A DNA stretch of 64,000 nt from Erpetoichthys calabaricus (Eukaryota; Chordata; Cladistia; Polypteriformes; Polypteridae), in assembly GCF_900747795.2 (NCBI RefSeq), contig NC_041401.2:1518823-1582822 (forward strand), read 5' to 3'. The first letter of the stretch is position 1; each line of letters starts with the position of its first letter. Under the pieces are notes generated by a model. That model was given only the letters and a program-made list of their open reading frames with translations, was not told the DNA's origin and made no database searches. This document shows, in pieces, positions 37,501 through 47,900 of this stretch. The translations under genes were made by a program, and so were the position numbers.

Positions 37501-40500
37501 TTTATTTTCTAATTCTGCATTCAGAAAAGTCCGATCTTACAGTGAAATGACAAATAGTTAGCATTCCTGCCAAATGTTTAAAAGCTCCACTCGCCGTTGT
37601 CTTTGTCCCATTTGTTCCTCGTGTGTTCACGTGGAGTTCACTCACCTAAATTTCATTAAAACAAGGACAACAGTGACCAGTGGGGATGACACAAGGGACA
37701 AATGACACTGAAAGACATCACAATGGTGACAGAGACCAAGAGAGGCCAACACCACTTGTGCCCAAATCACCAATACAATCTACAAATAGAGTGAAATTAA
37801 ATGTCTGGCTGGGTAGCTCTCCGTCTGTCTGTCTGTCTGCCAGGCTGTCCGTCTGTCTGTCTGGCCGTCCGTCCATCCGTCCGGCTCTCCATCTGTCCGG
37901 CCATCTGTCTGTCTGTCCAGCTGGCCGGCTCTCTGTCTGTCTGTCTGGCCATCCGTCCATTCATCCATCTGTCTGTCTGTCTGGCTCTCTGTCTGTCTCT
38001 CCGTCTGTGTGTCTGTCTGGCCGTCCGTCCGTCTGGCCGGACATCTGTTTGTCTGGCTGGCTCTACATTTGTCTGTCTGTCTGGCCGTCCGTCCATCTGT
38101 CTGGCCATCCGTCTGTCTGTCTGGCTGGCTCTCTTTCTGTCTCTCCATCTGGCCGGCTCTCTGTCTGTCTGTCTGGCTGGCTGGCCATCCGTCCATCCAT
38201 CCATCTGTCTGTCTGGCTCTCCGTCTGTCCACGGCCATCGGTCTGTCTGGCTCTACATTTGTCTGTCTTGCCGTCTGGCCGTCCGTCCTTCTGTCTGGCC
38301 ATCCGTCTGTCCAGCCATCTGTCTGTCTGGCTGGCCATCCGTCCATCCATCCATCCGTCTGTCTGGCTCTCCGTCTGTCCGGCCATCGGTCTGTCTGGCT
38401 CTACATTTGTCTGTCTGGCCACCTGGCCGTCCGTCCTTCTGTCTGGCCATCCGTCTGTCCAGCCATCTGTCTGTCTGGCCGGCTGGCCATCTGTCTGTCT
38501 GTCTGTCTCTTACATAACCCTACACCCTTTGACCAAACAGTTGCTCTCGAGGTCCACACAGACAGAACAGAATTCTTTGCAAAACAAAATTCGTGTGTGG
38601 AGTCTGCACACCAGCGCCACCTGCTGGCTCAGAGCAAGTCAAACATCAGAATGGCCTGAAGCCAAACTAGAAGACCAAATGCCCAAAGCCTAACACGCCT
38701 GACCGGTCAATGCCACCTGGGCAGCTTCTGCCAACTATGATATACACAGAAGTGTCGGGCTCGTTGGTAGGGCGGTCCTGGGTGAGGCCTGGTCGAGAGT
38801 GGATGTAACACAAAGGAGAAGCGGAGCGTTGATGTTTAACTCCGGCTTAGTTGCTGATTTCTCTTCATATCTGAAGCACTATGGACTGCCCACCTTGAAG
38901 TGAGAGGATGGGTCGGACATGACAGCCCACCTTGATGGCTACAAACCCAAAACGGAGTTACCACAATTCTGGAATCCAATCAGAGCCAAAAAGAAGAAAC
39001 TCTCGACTCACGAGAGCAGAGACCTCGATGGAGAGGCCGTGTGGACGATGGGTGGACAGCTGGCAATAACCACATGGTCACCATTTAAAAAAAAGAAAAA
39101 CAAAGACACCTTGGCTTCCTTTCCTTAACCCGTTCTACAAATGATACCCGAGCAAGAGTGGGCACTTGGGCTGGTACCGAATATGAAGTGGATTATCGGT
39201 GAGTAGCGAGACGGGGGGCCAAGCAGACGTCACGTAAAAAGTTTGAGTTCCTTCTTCACCCACCTGCCCTTCTCCTCCTCCTCCTCTGCTTTTTCATTTC
39301 TCACCCGTCAATCAAAACTACGAACCAATCAACCGAGCAGGAATCCGAACAGCACAACGGATAATAAGAGTGACGAGCGGCACTCGCCTCTGCACCCCAA
39401 CACTGACTCAGATGTGTACTGAACCCCAACAGGAATAAGCACCCGTGAGGCACAAACTGGGACAGGGTGGCTCTGAGGCTACGGATCTGCACTTCGAATC
39501 GCGTAAAGGCCAAAAAGGACTCTGCTCTGTCGGGCCCTTGAGCTGCAATTGCTGAGCACTTTGAGTAGAGAGAACAGCGCCATATAAATGTAAAGAATTA
39601 ATTAACATAAAGTAGGGGGTCCAGTGAAAAGCAGAAGGCCGTCAGCTCTTCACAGTGGGACCCCACTGGGCACCCCAGTGATGCTCCGCCCCTCGCACTG
39701 ACCTCTAGGTGTCCTTAAAGCCCAGAGGGGACCCCCAGTTGGAGGTGACCTCGCCGCTAATCAGGTGGGGTGCGTGTAACTGCATAACAAACCCACAGTC
39801 GTGGCTCATTTCAACACACAAACGTCGACCCGTCTGTTCAGGTCTGGCACTTCAGCCCCTCTTCCAGTTACAACACACAATACCAGCTCCTTCAGGACCA
39901 ATCCAGTCTCACTCACCAGTGAAACCAAATTTACTGGCCTACACTCATTATGGTGCTACGGTGACATTCAATCAAACATTTGGGGTCCCCGTGAAGATCC
40001 CTGCAGAGGGGCCGGTACTCACCGGGGCACAAAGAGAAGGTGCCAGTGTGGTGAAACGTTGATCATCGCGAAACAATGACAGTCGACCGACGTACAGGGA
40101 ATGGAAGAGGGGGAGCACCAAGTACCACCAGGTCTGCAGGGCGGTGGGCAAGCCGGGGTGGGACGCCAGTCTATTGCACTCGCCAGGTGATTATCTGGGG
40201 TCATCTGCAACCCTAAAATGCAGGACTTTGATTTAAAAATCTGGTAAAGTTGTAAATGGCGAGTCTGGGGCACACAAAACGCTTCACAGACTTGAAGAAA
40301 GGGTCGTAAAGGAGTCTGCCATAAAGAGAGGGTCGCACATGTGCCACTGCTTTGAGCGGGAATAAGAACTCTAGATTTTCATATTCACTTGTAAACTTTG
40401 TTAAAGACCAGCGAGGAGTTACCCCTTGTGTTCCCACGGACTGTTAAGTATGTCGTCACCTCCACAGAATAAACGTCCCACTATACATAATTATTCATAA

Positions 40501-41232
40501 CCCTTCAGACGATAACAGAGCAGGCCCTGCTGCTGCTCCATCGTGAGCGCCTTAAATTCCTAATCAAGTTGAAAACGACAAGTTGGTGTTGGTAAGAGAA
40601 GGGCCAGTAACTGCAAGAAAGCTACGTGTTCTGTCAGCCACCATAGCTAAAGCCCTCCATGTATTTCAAGCCGTCATGGAAGCTCCTGGAGCAGAAAGGC
40701 GCTACATACCGAACAAGGCTGGCGATCAAGCCGCTTGTTAACCGTCGCCCCCTACTGATTTTCAAATGGAAGTGAATCGCGAGCACAGCGCGCACGGTTA
40801 CGGGCTGGCAGCAAACGTCTGATCATTTAAAATCCAAAATGCGAGATGTTAAAGCGGAACGCTGACTCGTCGCTTTTCGGCCATCCATCCCATTTCCGTG
40901 GACGAGGCGCCGATCATCACAATGAATCAAACAGCGAAAATGTGTGGAGGAGCACGGGGGGCGCACGAGGTCCTGCCTGTCATTTTTAAACTAATCTTTG
41001 TCACGTAGCGGTAGCATTATGTTAAAACTTTGGCATCCAACTTCTTTTCTCAGAGTCAATCGATTTGCTAAAAATGATCGAAGCGCGCTGGCGCGATTCA
41101 TGGCGTTATACTAAACAACGACGGGCTTCTAATCTCACACTCACCCCTGCCCAGCGCCCATGGCGGCTTTAACCTTACTCAGCAGACCCCGTTTACGGCC
41201 CTTACCCGCGGCTGCTCAGCTCCCGGCTCCAT
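28518..41232 (-). CDS. TMEM237: TMEM237, tetraspan ciliary transition-zone protein, complete
   Basis: Transition-zone membrane protein required for ciliogenesis; human mutations cause Joubert syndrome 14. Coding exons: 41206-41232, 34210-34241, 34091-34107, 33945-34001, 33740-33859, 30009-30135, 29759-29916, 29540-29663, 29262-29453, 29105-29178, 28892-28988, 28682-28803, 28518-28585. They total 1215 nt, or 404 codons plus TGA, against 408 residues in human. The N-terminal half is hydrophilic with lysine blocks (KPKKKK near 33, RRRKKKK near 75, KPKKKGK near 122). Four membrane segments follow at about 222-247, 262-284, 305-322 and 351-372, with family-specific strings such as [20 protein letters not shown] and [14 protein letters not shown]. 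The tail ends acidic, [19 protein letters not shown]. Exon 1 encodes only nine residues (MEPGAEQPR); I chose it because its strong donor is in phase with [11 protein letters not shown] in exon 2 and it sits beside an X-box. Exon 3 is only 17 nt. Confidence 0.95.
30505..31022. mobile_element. Non-autonomous DNA transposon (hAT-like MITE) in TMEM237 intron 5
   Basis: The left end GGCTACGTCCACACTGCGA pairs with the inverse of the right end TCGTAGTGTGGGCGTGGCT, about 15 of 19 positions. Both ends carry internal AAAACG/CGTTTT blocks. About 518 bp with no transposase. The target duplication is unclear. Confidence 0.6.
31023..32429. other. Part of TMEM237 intron 5, mostly unassigned
   Basis: No exon is recognised. 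A CTATCCAAAGTGACTTACA segment near 31905 belongs to the same dispersed fish repeat as 3408-3475. Confidence 0.4.
32430..33520 (-). mobile_element. L2-like LINE fragment (reverse transcriptase), heavily degraded
   Basis: Minus-strand shreds in order: an F-D-x-V-like region near 33460, the GVPQG block ([12 protein letters not shown] near 33290), [18 protein letters not shown] (near 33060) and a HTPLILP...[15 protein letters not shown] stretch (near 32840). This is the L2-clade order. Many stops and frame changes. It sits in TMEM237 intron 5. Confidence 0.65.
34242..37799. other. TMEM237 intron 1, left part, no gene seen
   Basis: Unique-looking sequence with a G-run near 34662 and short medium open frames (for example 35245-35685) lacking any recognisable domain. 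No clear repeat family. Confidence 0.4.
37800..38515. repeat. CTGT/CCGT/CCAT composite microsatellite array
   Basis: About 715 bp of (CTGT)n, (CCGT)n and (CCAT)n blocks punctuated by GGC, CTGGCTCTC and CTACATTTGT words that recur in register. Several of these longer phrases repeat, so the array has higher-order copies. Open frames of over 200 codons in all three plus frames and on the minus strand are artefacts of the low-complexity sequence. Confidence 0.95.
38516..39394. other. TMEM237 intron 1, no gene seen
   Basis: No recognised exon or element between the CTGT array and the SINE-like tail. Confidence 0.4.
39395..39612 (+). repeat. SINE/LINE-tail-like fragment
   Basis: Ends with GAGCACTTTGAGTAGAGAG followed by AACAGCGCCATATAAATG and an AATTAATTAA tail, a common 3' end of fish retroposons. 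The 5' part is too diverged to classify. Confidence 0.5.
39613..41205. other. TMEM237 intron 1, right part, no gene seen
   Basis: No repeat family or exon was recognised. Sequence adjoining exon 1 becomes GC-richer. Confidence 0.4.
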
Positions 41233-41319
41233 GGCTCGTCTTCGCTTTTTCTTCTTTTTATGTTTATTTTTTCTTCTTGTTTTTCTCTCAAGCGACTCAC
41301 CGGATGGAAGCGTTTCACA

Positions 41320-41332
41320 GTTGCTAAGCAAC
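41320..41332. promoter_or_regulatory. Perfect palindromic RFX X-box upstream of TMEM237
   Basis: GTTGCTAAGCAAC, two perfect half-sites with a one-base spacer, lies 88-100 bp upstream of the TMEM237 ATG on the side where its promoter must be. RFX-family factors control ciliary genes through such X-boxes. TMEM237 is a ciliary gene and its nematode orthologue is reported as an X-box target. The position and sequence are seen directly; function is inferred. Confidence 0.75.
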
Positions 41333-42250
41333 GACGCTACGCGCTAAGATACACATCCGGGTTCTCGCTGAGGCGTTGAACGTGGGCTGTTGGCTTGAAT
41401 GCAATCCTCGTGTGACATTCTAAAACGGAGTCAATGAGCTCCTAATGTTTCTTTATGGAGGTCTTTCAGAAAGGCGCATCTGATAAGCCTCGTGCCAACC
41501 GATTTACTCGGCGTGCACGCCTGATCATCGGCGCAGAGGCTGTAAAGCCGTTAAGTTTGGACCTGACGTGGATCCGTAGAAAAGGCTCTCTTGGCGCGTT
41601 TTGTCTGCGCGCATGCGCGTTACTCGTGGCTTGTCCGCCTCTGCGGGGTGGAGACTGGCTGGAGGCGTCCCGGGGGTCTTGTGGATGACGTGGAAAGGAA
41701 ACCCAGCAGAATAATAAAAGATTCGGAAGTGGAGGAATATCTGTAAACCCAATGGTGTCCCGCGCTGTGGATTCGAAATGCCATGTTTGATGATACGAAT
41801 TACAAAAGCGTTTGGTCAACACCCGACAGGTCCTGGATGAGGAACAGGGTTAAAGAAAGGCCATTTATAAGTTTTATGCCGTTAAATTAGAATCTGCAAG
41901 TTGAAATGGGGGCGGCAGTCCGTCTGCGAAACGAATGAGGAGAGCGGATTGGGAGCGTCCGAGGTGGGCATAAAAGTCGGCCATCGTGAGTGGGTGGGCT
42001 GAGAGAGGACATGAAGAAAAGAACATCGAGAAGAAATGTGCCCACTGCTCCAGGGCAGGTTACGTGGGCATAAATCAGAGTGGTCCAGAAATGCAGCATC
42101 TTTTGGGTGGAATTGCCAACGTAGTTAAAATCTGTACAAATAATTCAACAGAAATGAAAATAAAAACATAATTTGGTCATACGCACTGTACTTGTACTTG
42201 TAGGCAGCCGTCGTTTACAGAAGGTATTTATCTCTTGGAGACAAAGTGCC
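41333..42250. other. TMEM237 upstream spacer
   Basis: Upstream of the X-box, CpG-containing to about 41.6 kb and then ordinary. No exon was recognised on either strand, so a divergent gene sharing the promoter is not supported. Confidence 0.4.
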
Positions 42251-42254
42251 ATCT

Positions 42255-42535
42255 GGTTATTATATAGCGCCTTTCCAATTCAGCTGTGCCCGTTACAGTG
42301 CCCTTCATATTTATTTATAAGTCCGTGTGTTTTTAGTGCCTTTCATATTACTGTCTGTTATGATGCGCCTTTCGTATCTTTGTCAACTGTGATCGTGTCT
42401 TTCATATTTATTAGAATAGCGCATTTCATATTTCATTTCATTTATTATTATTATTATTATTATATCTGTCTGTCTGTTAGATCGCACCTTTTCATATTCC
42501 TCTTGTCTGTTTTCAGTGCCTTTCGTAGTATTAGT
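42255..42535. repeat. Older, decayed composite-satellite copy in the opposite orientation
   Basis: Eight spaced derivatives of the complement of the 21-24 kb 16-mer, at about 25-45 bp intervals: TATAGCGCCTTTCC, AGTGCCCTTCATAT, TAGTGCCTTTCATAT, GCGCCTTTCGTATC, CGTGTCTTTCATAT, AGCGCATTTCATAT, CGCACCTTTTCATAT and AGTGCCTTTCGTA. Short ATT and CTGT runs replace GATA blocks. Confidence 0.65.
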
Positions 42536-42589
42536 GGTAAAGATAAACACTTCAGTCCTCATCAACATCAACGTCCTTCATTATTTCCT

Positions 42590-43970
42590 CCTCAGGACCC
42601 TCTGTAATACTGCTGTGTCTTTATGGAGACCCAAACTGCACCCAGTGTGTTATAAAGCTTGAGCTTAACCTCCTGTGACTTGTACTGCACACATCAAGGC
42701 GCTATATAATCTGACAGTCTGTTAGCCATCTTAATGGCTTCTGTCTGGAAGCTAATGGTGTTGAGTCCACTACGACTCCTAAATCTTTTAATCTTTCTTC
42801 ATAACTCATCCCCTGTAGACCTGGAATTAGCCCTGTCACTCTTCTCTGGACCTTTTCTAGTGCTGCTATGTCCTTTTTGTAGCCTGGAGACCCAAACTGC
42901 ACCCAGTACTCCAGATGAGGCCTCACCATTGTGTTATAAAGCTTGAGCAGAACCTCCTGGGACATCAAGGCGCTATATAACCTGACATTCTGTAAGCCTT
43001 CTTAATGGCTTCTGAACACTGTCTTGGAGTTCATAGTATCGACTCCACTACAATTCCTAAATCCAGTCACAGTCTCGATCCACTGCACTAATCCCCTTCA
43101 TCATGTTAAACACTTCAGTCAGGTCTCCTCTTCATCTCCTGTAAATGCTCAGCTCTTTTAATCTTTCCTCATAACTCATCTCCTGTAGCCCTGAATCAGC
43201 CTAGTCGCTCTTCTCTGGACCTTCTCTTGTGCTGCTATGCCATTTTTGTAACCTGGAGACCCAAACTGCACCCAGTACTCCAGATGAGGCCTCACCAGTG
43301 TGTTATAAAGCTTGAGCTGAACCTCCTGGGACTTGTACTGCACACATCAAGGCGCTATATAACCTGACACTCTGTGAGTCTTCTCTCGGTGTCTCTCCAA
43401 GACCCTGAATCAGTGGAGTGGCTCTGCTCTGGTCCTCCTCTAGTGCTACTTTATCTTTTCTTGTAACGTGAGGACCACAGCGGCACACAGCACTGCAGGT
43501 GAGGCCTCACTCGTGTGTTACGAAGCTGAAGCGTGGCCTCCATTGAAGGGGGCACAGGTGTGTCTGTGTGTAATCTAACATCCTATTCGCTTTCTTGATC
43601 TCATCAGACACTGTGACTCCCAAGTTCTTCTCAGAAGGTGTACTTTCCAGGCTTAGACCTCCCGTCGTGTATTTAGATGTCCCGTTTTTATTTTCTACCT
43701 GTAATCCTTTACTTTCAGTTCCATTAAATTTCACCTGCCCCTCAAATGTGTCCACGCCGGTGTGCCGTCCAGTTCCCTTTGTGACGATTCGGCCGTCTTT
43801 GTCTGTCGTCTTTCTGTTCTTCTCGGCATTAGCCCCCAGTGCTGCCCCCTGCTGCTCACCACTTTTAACATCACCCCTGATGACTCAGAAGCTTTTAGAC
43901 TGGAGTGGTCCACAACATATAATTATCCTCTCTCCCCCCCCCCCCCCCCCAATCATTCCTGTGGCTAACT
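42590..43970 (-). mobile_element. CR1-like LINE 3' remnants, about three tandem partial copies
   Basis: Minus-strand text: [53 protein letters not shown] (42702-42968). A second copy lies about 43080-43330. An upstream segment with EKNLGVTVSDEIKKANRML lies at 43507-43755. The 3' segments of the same LINE family repeat head-to-tail, as at 4590-5590. Confidence 0.75.
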
Positions 43971-44873
43971 GACACCCTACACCCCAGTGTGGCTTTGCTG
44001 CACCCCCTTCACTTGCCTGGTTAGCTGGCAGCGTGGGCTCCAGATGCCGTCTTTTAGCTGCAAGTCTCTCTGAACGTGTCCAGTGCTCCGTCGTCTTGGA
44101 GGGTCTGCTCCTTTGGACATGTTAAGTGATGCCATCTGCCCCCAGTGGCTTGTTTGGTGCATTTATTTCACTTTTAAGAATTTTTCCCTCCAGTCGTAGG
44201 GGGCGCTCAGTTGTGTAAACCGCCAGCGATGCTCAGTTCAGTGACATTTTGGTTTTAGCAAATGGAAACACGATGGCCACCTTTGGGTTATTTCAAAATG
44301 TGTGCTGCGTTAAGGGGGAACTGGGACTGGCTGGCTTCTAGAATGGGGGGGCTACCCCTGCACCCCACCAGAATGAGCACCTTACAGCAGAGGAATGCAT
44401 GGTTAAACAGCAGCCAGCTCAATCTTCGTCCAGCCTGGGCATTGTGCCAGCCGCATAGGTGGCAGAAGGATGTCCCTGGTGAATGTCCAGCTGAATGATG
44501 CAGCCAGTCAGAGAGGTGACCCTCTCATGCCACTGACCACTTGTCAGTCAAGGCTATGAAATAGAAATCATCATTCTATCATGCTATAAACATTTTCCAT
44601 TGGCACACTCAAGATTCCACAAGATGTGCCCAGTAATTTGACTGGCACCTTTAAACTCCTCTCACATCAGTGGGAGCTGCCCAGAGAATGAATGAGTCTT
44701 GTTATATGCCAGGCTGTGCCCACAGGCCATAAGCTAAAACCATTTCTCTGTCCCTCAACTCCTGTCCTGTGCCACCCTGCCCTCAATGACTGTGACGGAG
44801 CGATGTGGTGACCACCCCACTAACCCAAGTCCCTCTGAAGAAGCACAGGCACATTGGTCACTCTGCTCTTTCC
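43971..44873. other. TMEM237-MPP4 spacer, no gene seen
   Basis: No recognised exon or element. Starts after a C-run at about 43935-43950. Confidence 0.4.
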
Positions 44874-44879
44874 TTTATT
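44874..44879 (-). terminator. Poly(A) signal of MPP4
   Basis: AATAAA on the minus strand 42 bp after the MPP4 TGA (44921), implying a very short 3' UTR. Confidence 0.75.
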
Positions 44880-44920
44880 GTCTACCAGACAGTCAGAGGG
44901 GACGCCAGGGGTGGGACGAG

Positions 44921-46892
44921 TCACGACTGAGACTCAGGCCGTAGCCATGAGGCGGGCACCCACTGCGGCTCATCCTGTGCCCGGCGGACAGCAGTGAGGA
45001 GGTGCACGCAGGCATCCTGCAGGGTCTCGTTGACAATGACGTGGTCAAAGAACTGGCAGTACTGGCTCTCTGTCCACCTGGCCGCTTCCTCCATCTCCTG
45101 CAGGTCTTCCTCCTGAGAGACAGGGGGCCAGCAGTGGGTGAGGAGGGGAGCAGGAGCAGAACCCCCCGCCCCCAAACCACCTTTAGCCCAACTCACCTTG
45201 AAGGGCCGGTGGGTGTAATACTCTGTGACGATTCGGGCACTCCTCCTCGTCTGCCTCATTTGGCTGATGCTGGGGGGCTTGATGAAGATGATGTAGGGCT
45301 TGAGCTCGTGGGTCCGCATGCCTTGGATCACCTGGGGGGGCAGACAGATGGACGTGGGTGCTGCCAGGCTGGTCATCGCTGCATGACCTCTGACCTCTCA
45401 GTGGGACGCTTACCTGCGGCTCCAGGTCAATGACGCAGATCTTCCTGCTGTCCAGGACCACCTTCACCGCCTCCACGCTGGTCCCATACCAGTTACCTTT
45501 GTATTGGCCAAACTCGAGGAACCTGCCAAGAGAGATGCCATCTTTTGTCGTGTGGCCAAGGACCCATGGCTATGGCAGAGGGCTCATCGCCATGGTTACC
45601 TGTGATTGTAGACCATCTGCTCAAACGTCTCCCTGGGCACAAAGTGGTACTCCCTTCCCACCTCTTCGTAACTCTTAGGCGGGCGAGTTGTATCTGCGGG
45701 GGGAACTAAGAGTCATCAGCCGGCCGGGCAAAGGTGGCATACGTGAAGGCGAGGCGTCACTTACGTGGAACGGGGCCCTGGAACATTTGGGGGTTGATTT
45801 CGATGAGCCGTCTCCGCAGCTCGTTCACACCCACGCCGGACGGCCCTGCGAGCAGAAGAGGGAGAGTGGGGGTCAAGCCGAGTGGAGACCACCCAACCAC
45901 ATCGGCATACTCACCCACCACAAGGCCACGCGGACTGACCCATGAGCACAATGAGCCGATATCGGTCTTCGGGGTGCCGCTGGTACCGGACCACCTCCTC
46001 ATACGGTGATGCCATGGCACTGTAGCAGCTGGCCGGGCAGCGGACGTAGCAGGGCTGGTGGTTGCTCTGGGATTTCCTGCGGCAGAGACGGAAGCTCCGG
46101 TGGAATCCAGCTGAGGGACATTAGGACACCATGTGACACGGCGTTCAGGTGGGGTAGACGGGGGGCTTTACGGGCCAGCAGATACCTACCGATGTAGACT
46201 CCGCGATTGAATCCGTTAAACTCGTCATCTTCTGCAGCACAAAGAGAGGATGAGATGGCAACATAAGACAATGCAGACGTGCGAGCAGAGGGGCACACAA
46301 GCAAGCAGAGGGGCACACACCTTCTTGGAGCTCCTCTTGAAGGACCGCAGGTGGCACAGCATGAAGGAGAGAAGGACAAGAGTGAAGAGGGGTCGGCCTA
46401 GACCCCCAACTAAGTGCTACTCACTGGTGTCCCCCACTCAACTGACCTCCTCAATCTGAATGGAGGGCTCCATGGTAATATTAACGTCATCGTCATCCTC
46501 TGCCATTGTTACCAATAAGTCCCAAGCCACTGGGTGGGCAGCCAACAAGGCGGTGTGGGCAGCGAAGACACGCACATAAAATCACACACACGACACTCGG
46601 GCTGACTGGCAACATCATGCCAGCGCTAAGCACACACACTCGAGATGGTCGCCACACACAAATAATGATGTGTGTGTGCGCCAACTGGCCATGTCACGTC
46701 ACACAGGACACACACCTGTACACTCATCTTTGAAAAAGTGCCACATAGACACACGAAGACTAGCTGTGTCACGCCAGGGCTCGTTTAGGTGGCACTGCGC
46801 AGACACACACGACATGGCCAGTCGACGTGAACGTGGAGCACAAGCACTCACTGTCACTGACTGGCCCACTGTGCCAGCAGACGTCCACACAA

Positions 46893-46938
<46 letters not shown>

Positions 46939-47850
46939 GCAGTTCAAGCCGCACTCACTTACCGGATTCAAAGGCTTCTTCATCTGCTGAAACAAAACAA
47001 GCCACAGGTGAGGCCTGCACTCTTGACTCAAGTGCCATCACTCTGTGCCACCCATGCCGCTTTACCTGTCTCTACGCATCTCTCATCGATGGGCAGGGTG
47101 TCATCTTCTGGAAGAGAGGAGAGGCACATGAGTGGCACTGAGAGTGGCACTCAATGGCACACACACTTGCCGCCAGCACCCCACCTACCTTCTTCCACTG
47201 GGCTGACTGGATGAGGTTGGCAGCACAGACAAAAAGAAGAGACAGGAGGAGTCATCCAAGTGTCTGCTTGTCCCCAAACTCAACTTCACCACCTGGGACA
47301 CTGAAGCCCCCCCAAGGCAAGGTGAGGAAGGGGAGTTTGAGAATCTCTAAAACCCTCAAAACTTAGAAACCAGGACAGGATTGAGGAGGCACAGCAGCAA
47401 CTGGGGGTGGAAAGCGCTACAGCGAGGACAGTAAGTGCCCTATGTACAGCAGGCATCAGGGCAGAGGATGCAGGACGGCATGGCAGAGCATATGGCATCA
47501 CTTACGGCTGCTGCTTTTCATGCACGTGTGCGGCTGTAACGGCTGAGACCACCAGAACTCGCGCTGCTTTCTGAGGGCAAAAACAAGACTGGTGAGTAGA
47601 CAGCGGGCACCCCGTTGATGTGGGGTGGGTGCAGGGTTCTAGATCATGTGCCAAGCGCTAAATATCAATTAACCTACAAAGCTCTAAAATTATAACGTAG
47701 GGAACGCCACCTGGGTAAGGATCTGATAATCTTTGAAGCTCGTGGGGCAGTCTGGTTATGGGGTTCTAGAGCAGCCCATTTTGTTCTAGACTTTTCCACC
47801 ATGTGTTGTTTTTTAATCTGGATCCTGTGGAGTTCTGGACTGTGTCTGAA

Positions 47851-47900
<50 letters not shown>

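Noticed and set aside
37680-38693. 337-codon plus-strand frame rich in [11 protein letters not shown]-like text
   Set aside because: All three frames are open across the CTGT/CCGT array, so the length is a repeat artefact.
41333-41690. Divergent gene sharing the TMEM237 promoter
   Set aside because: The plus-strand frame at 41455-41688 has no recognisable family and no supported splice structure.
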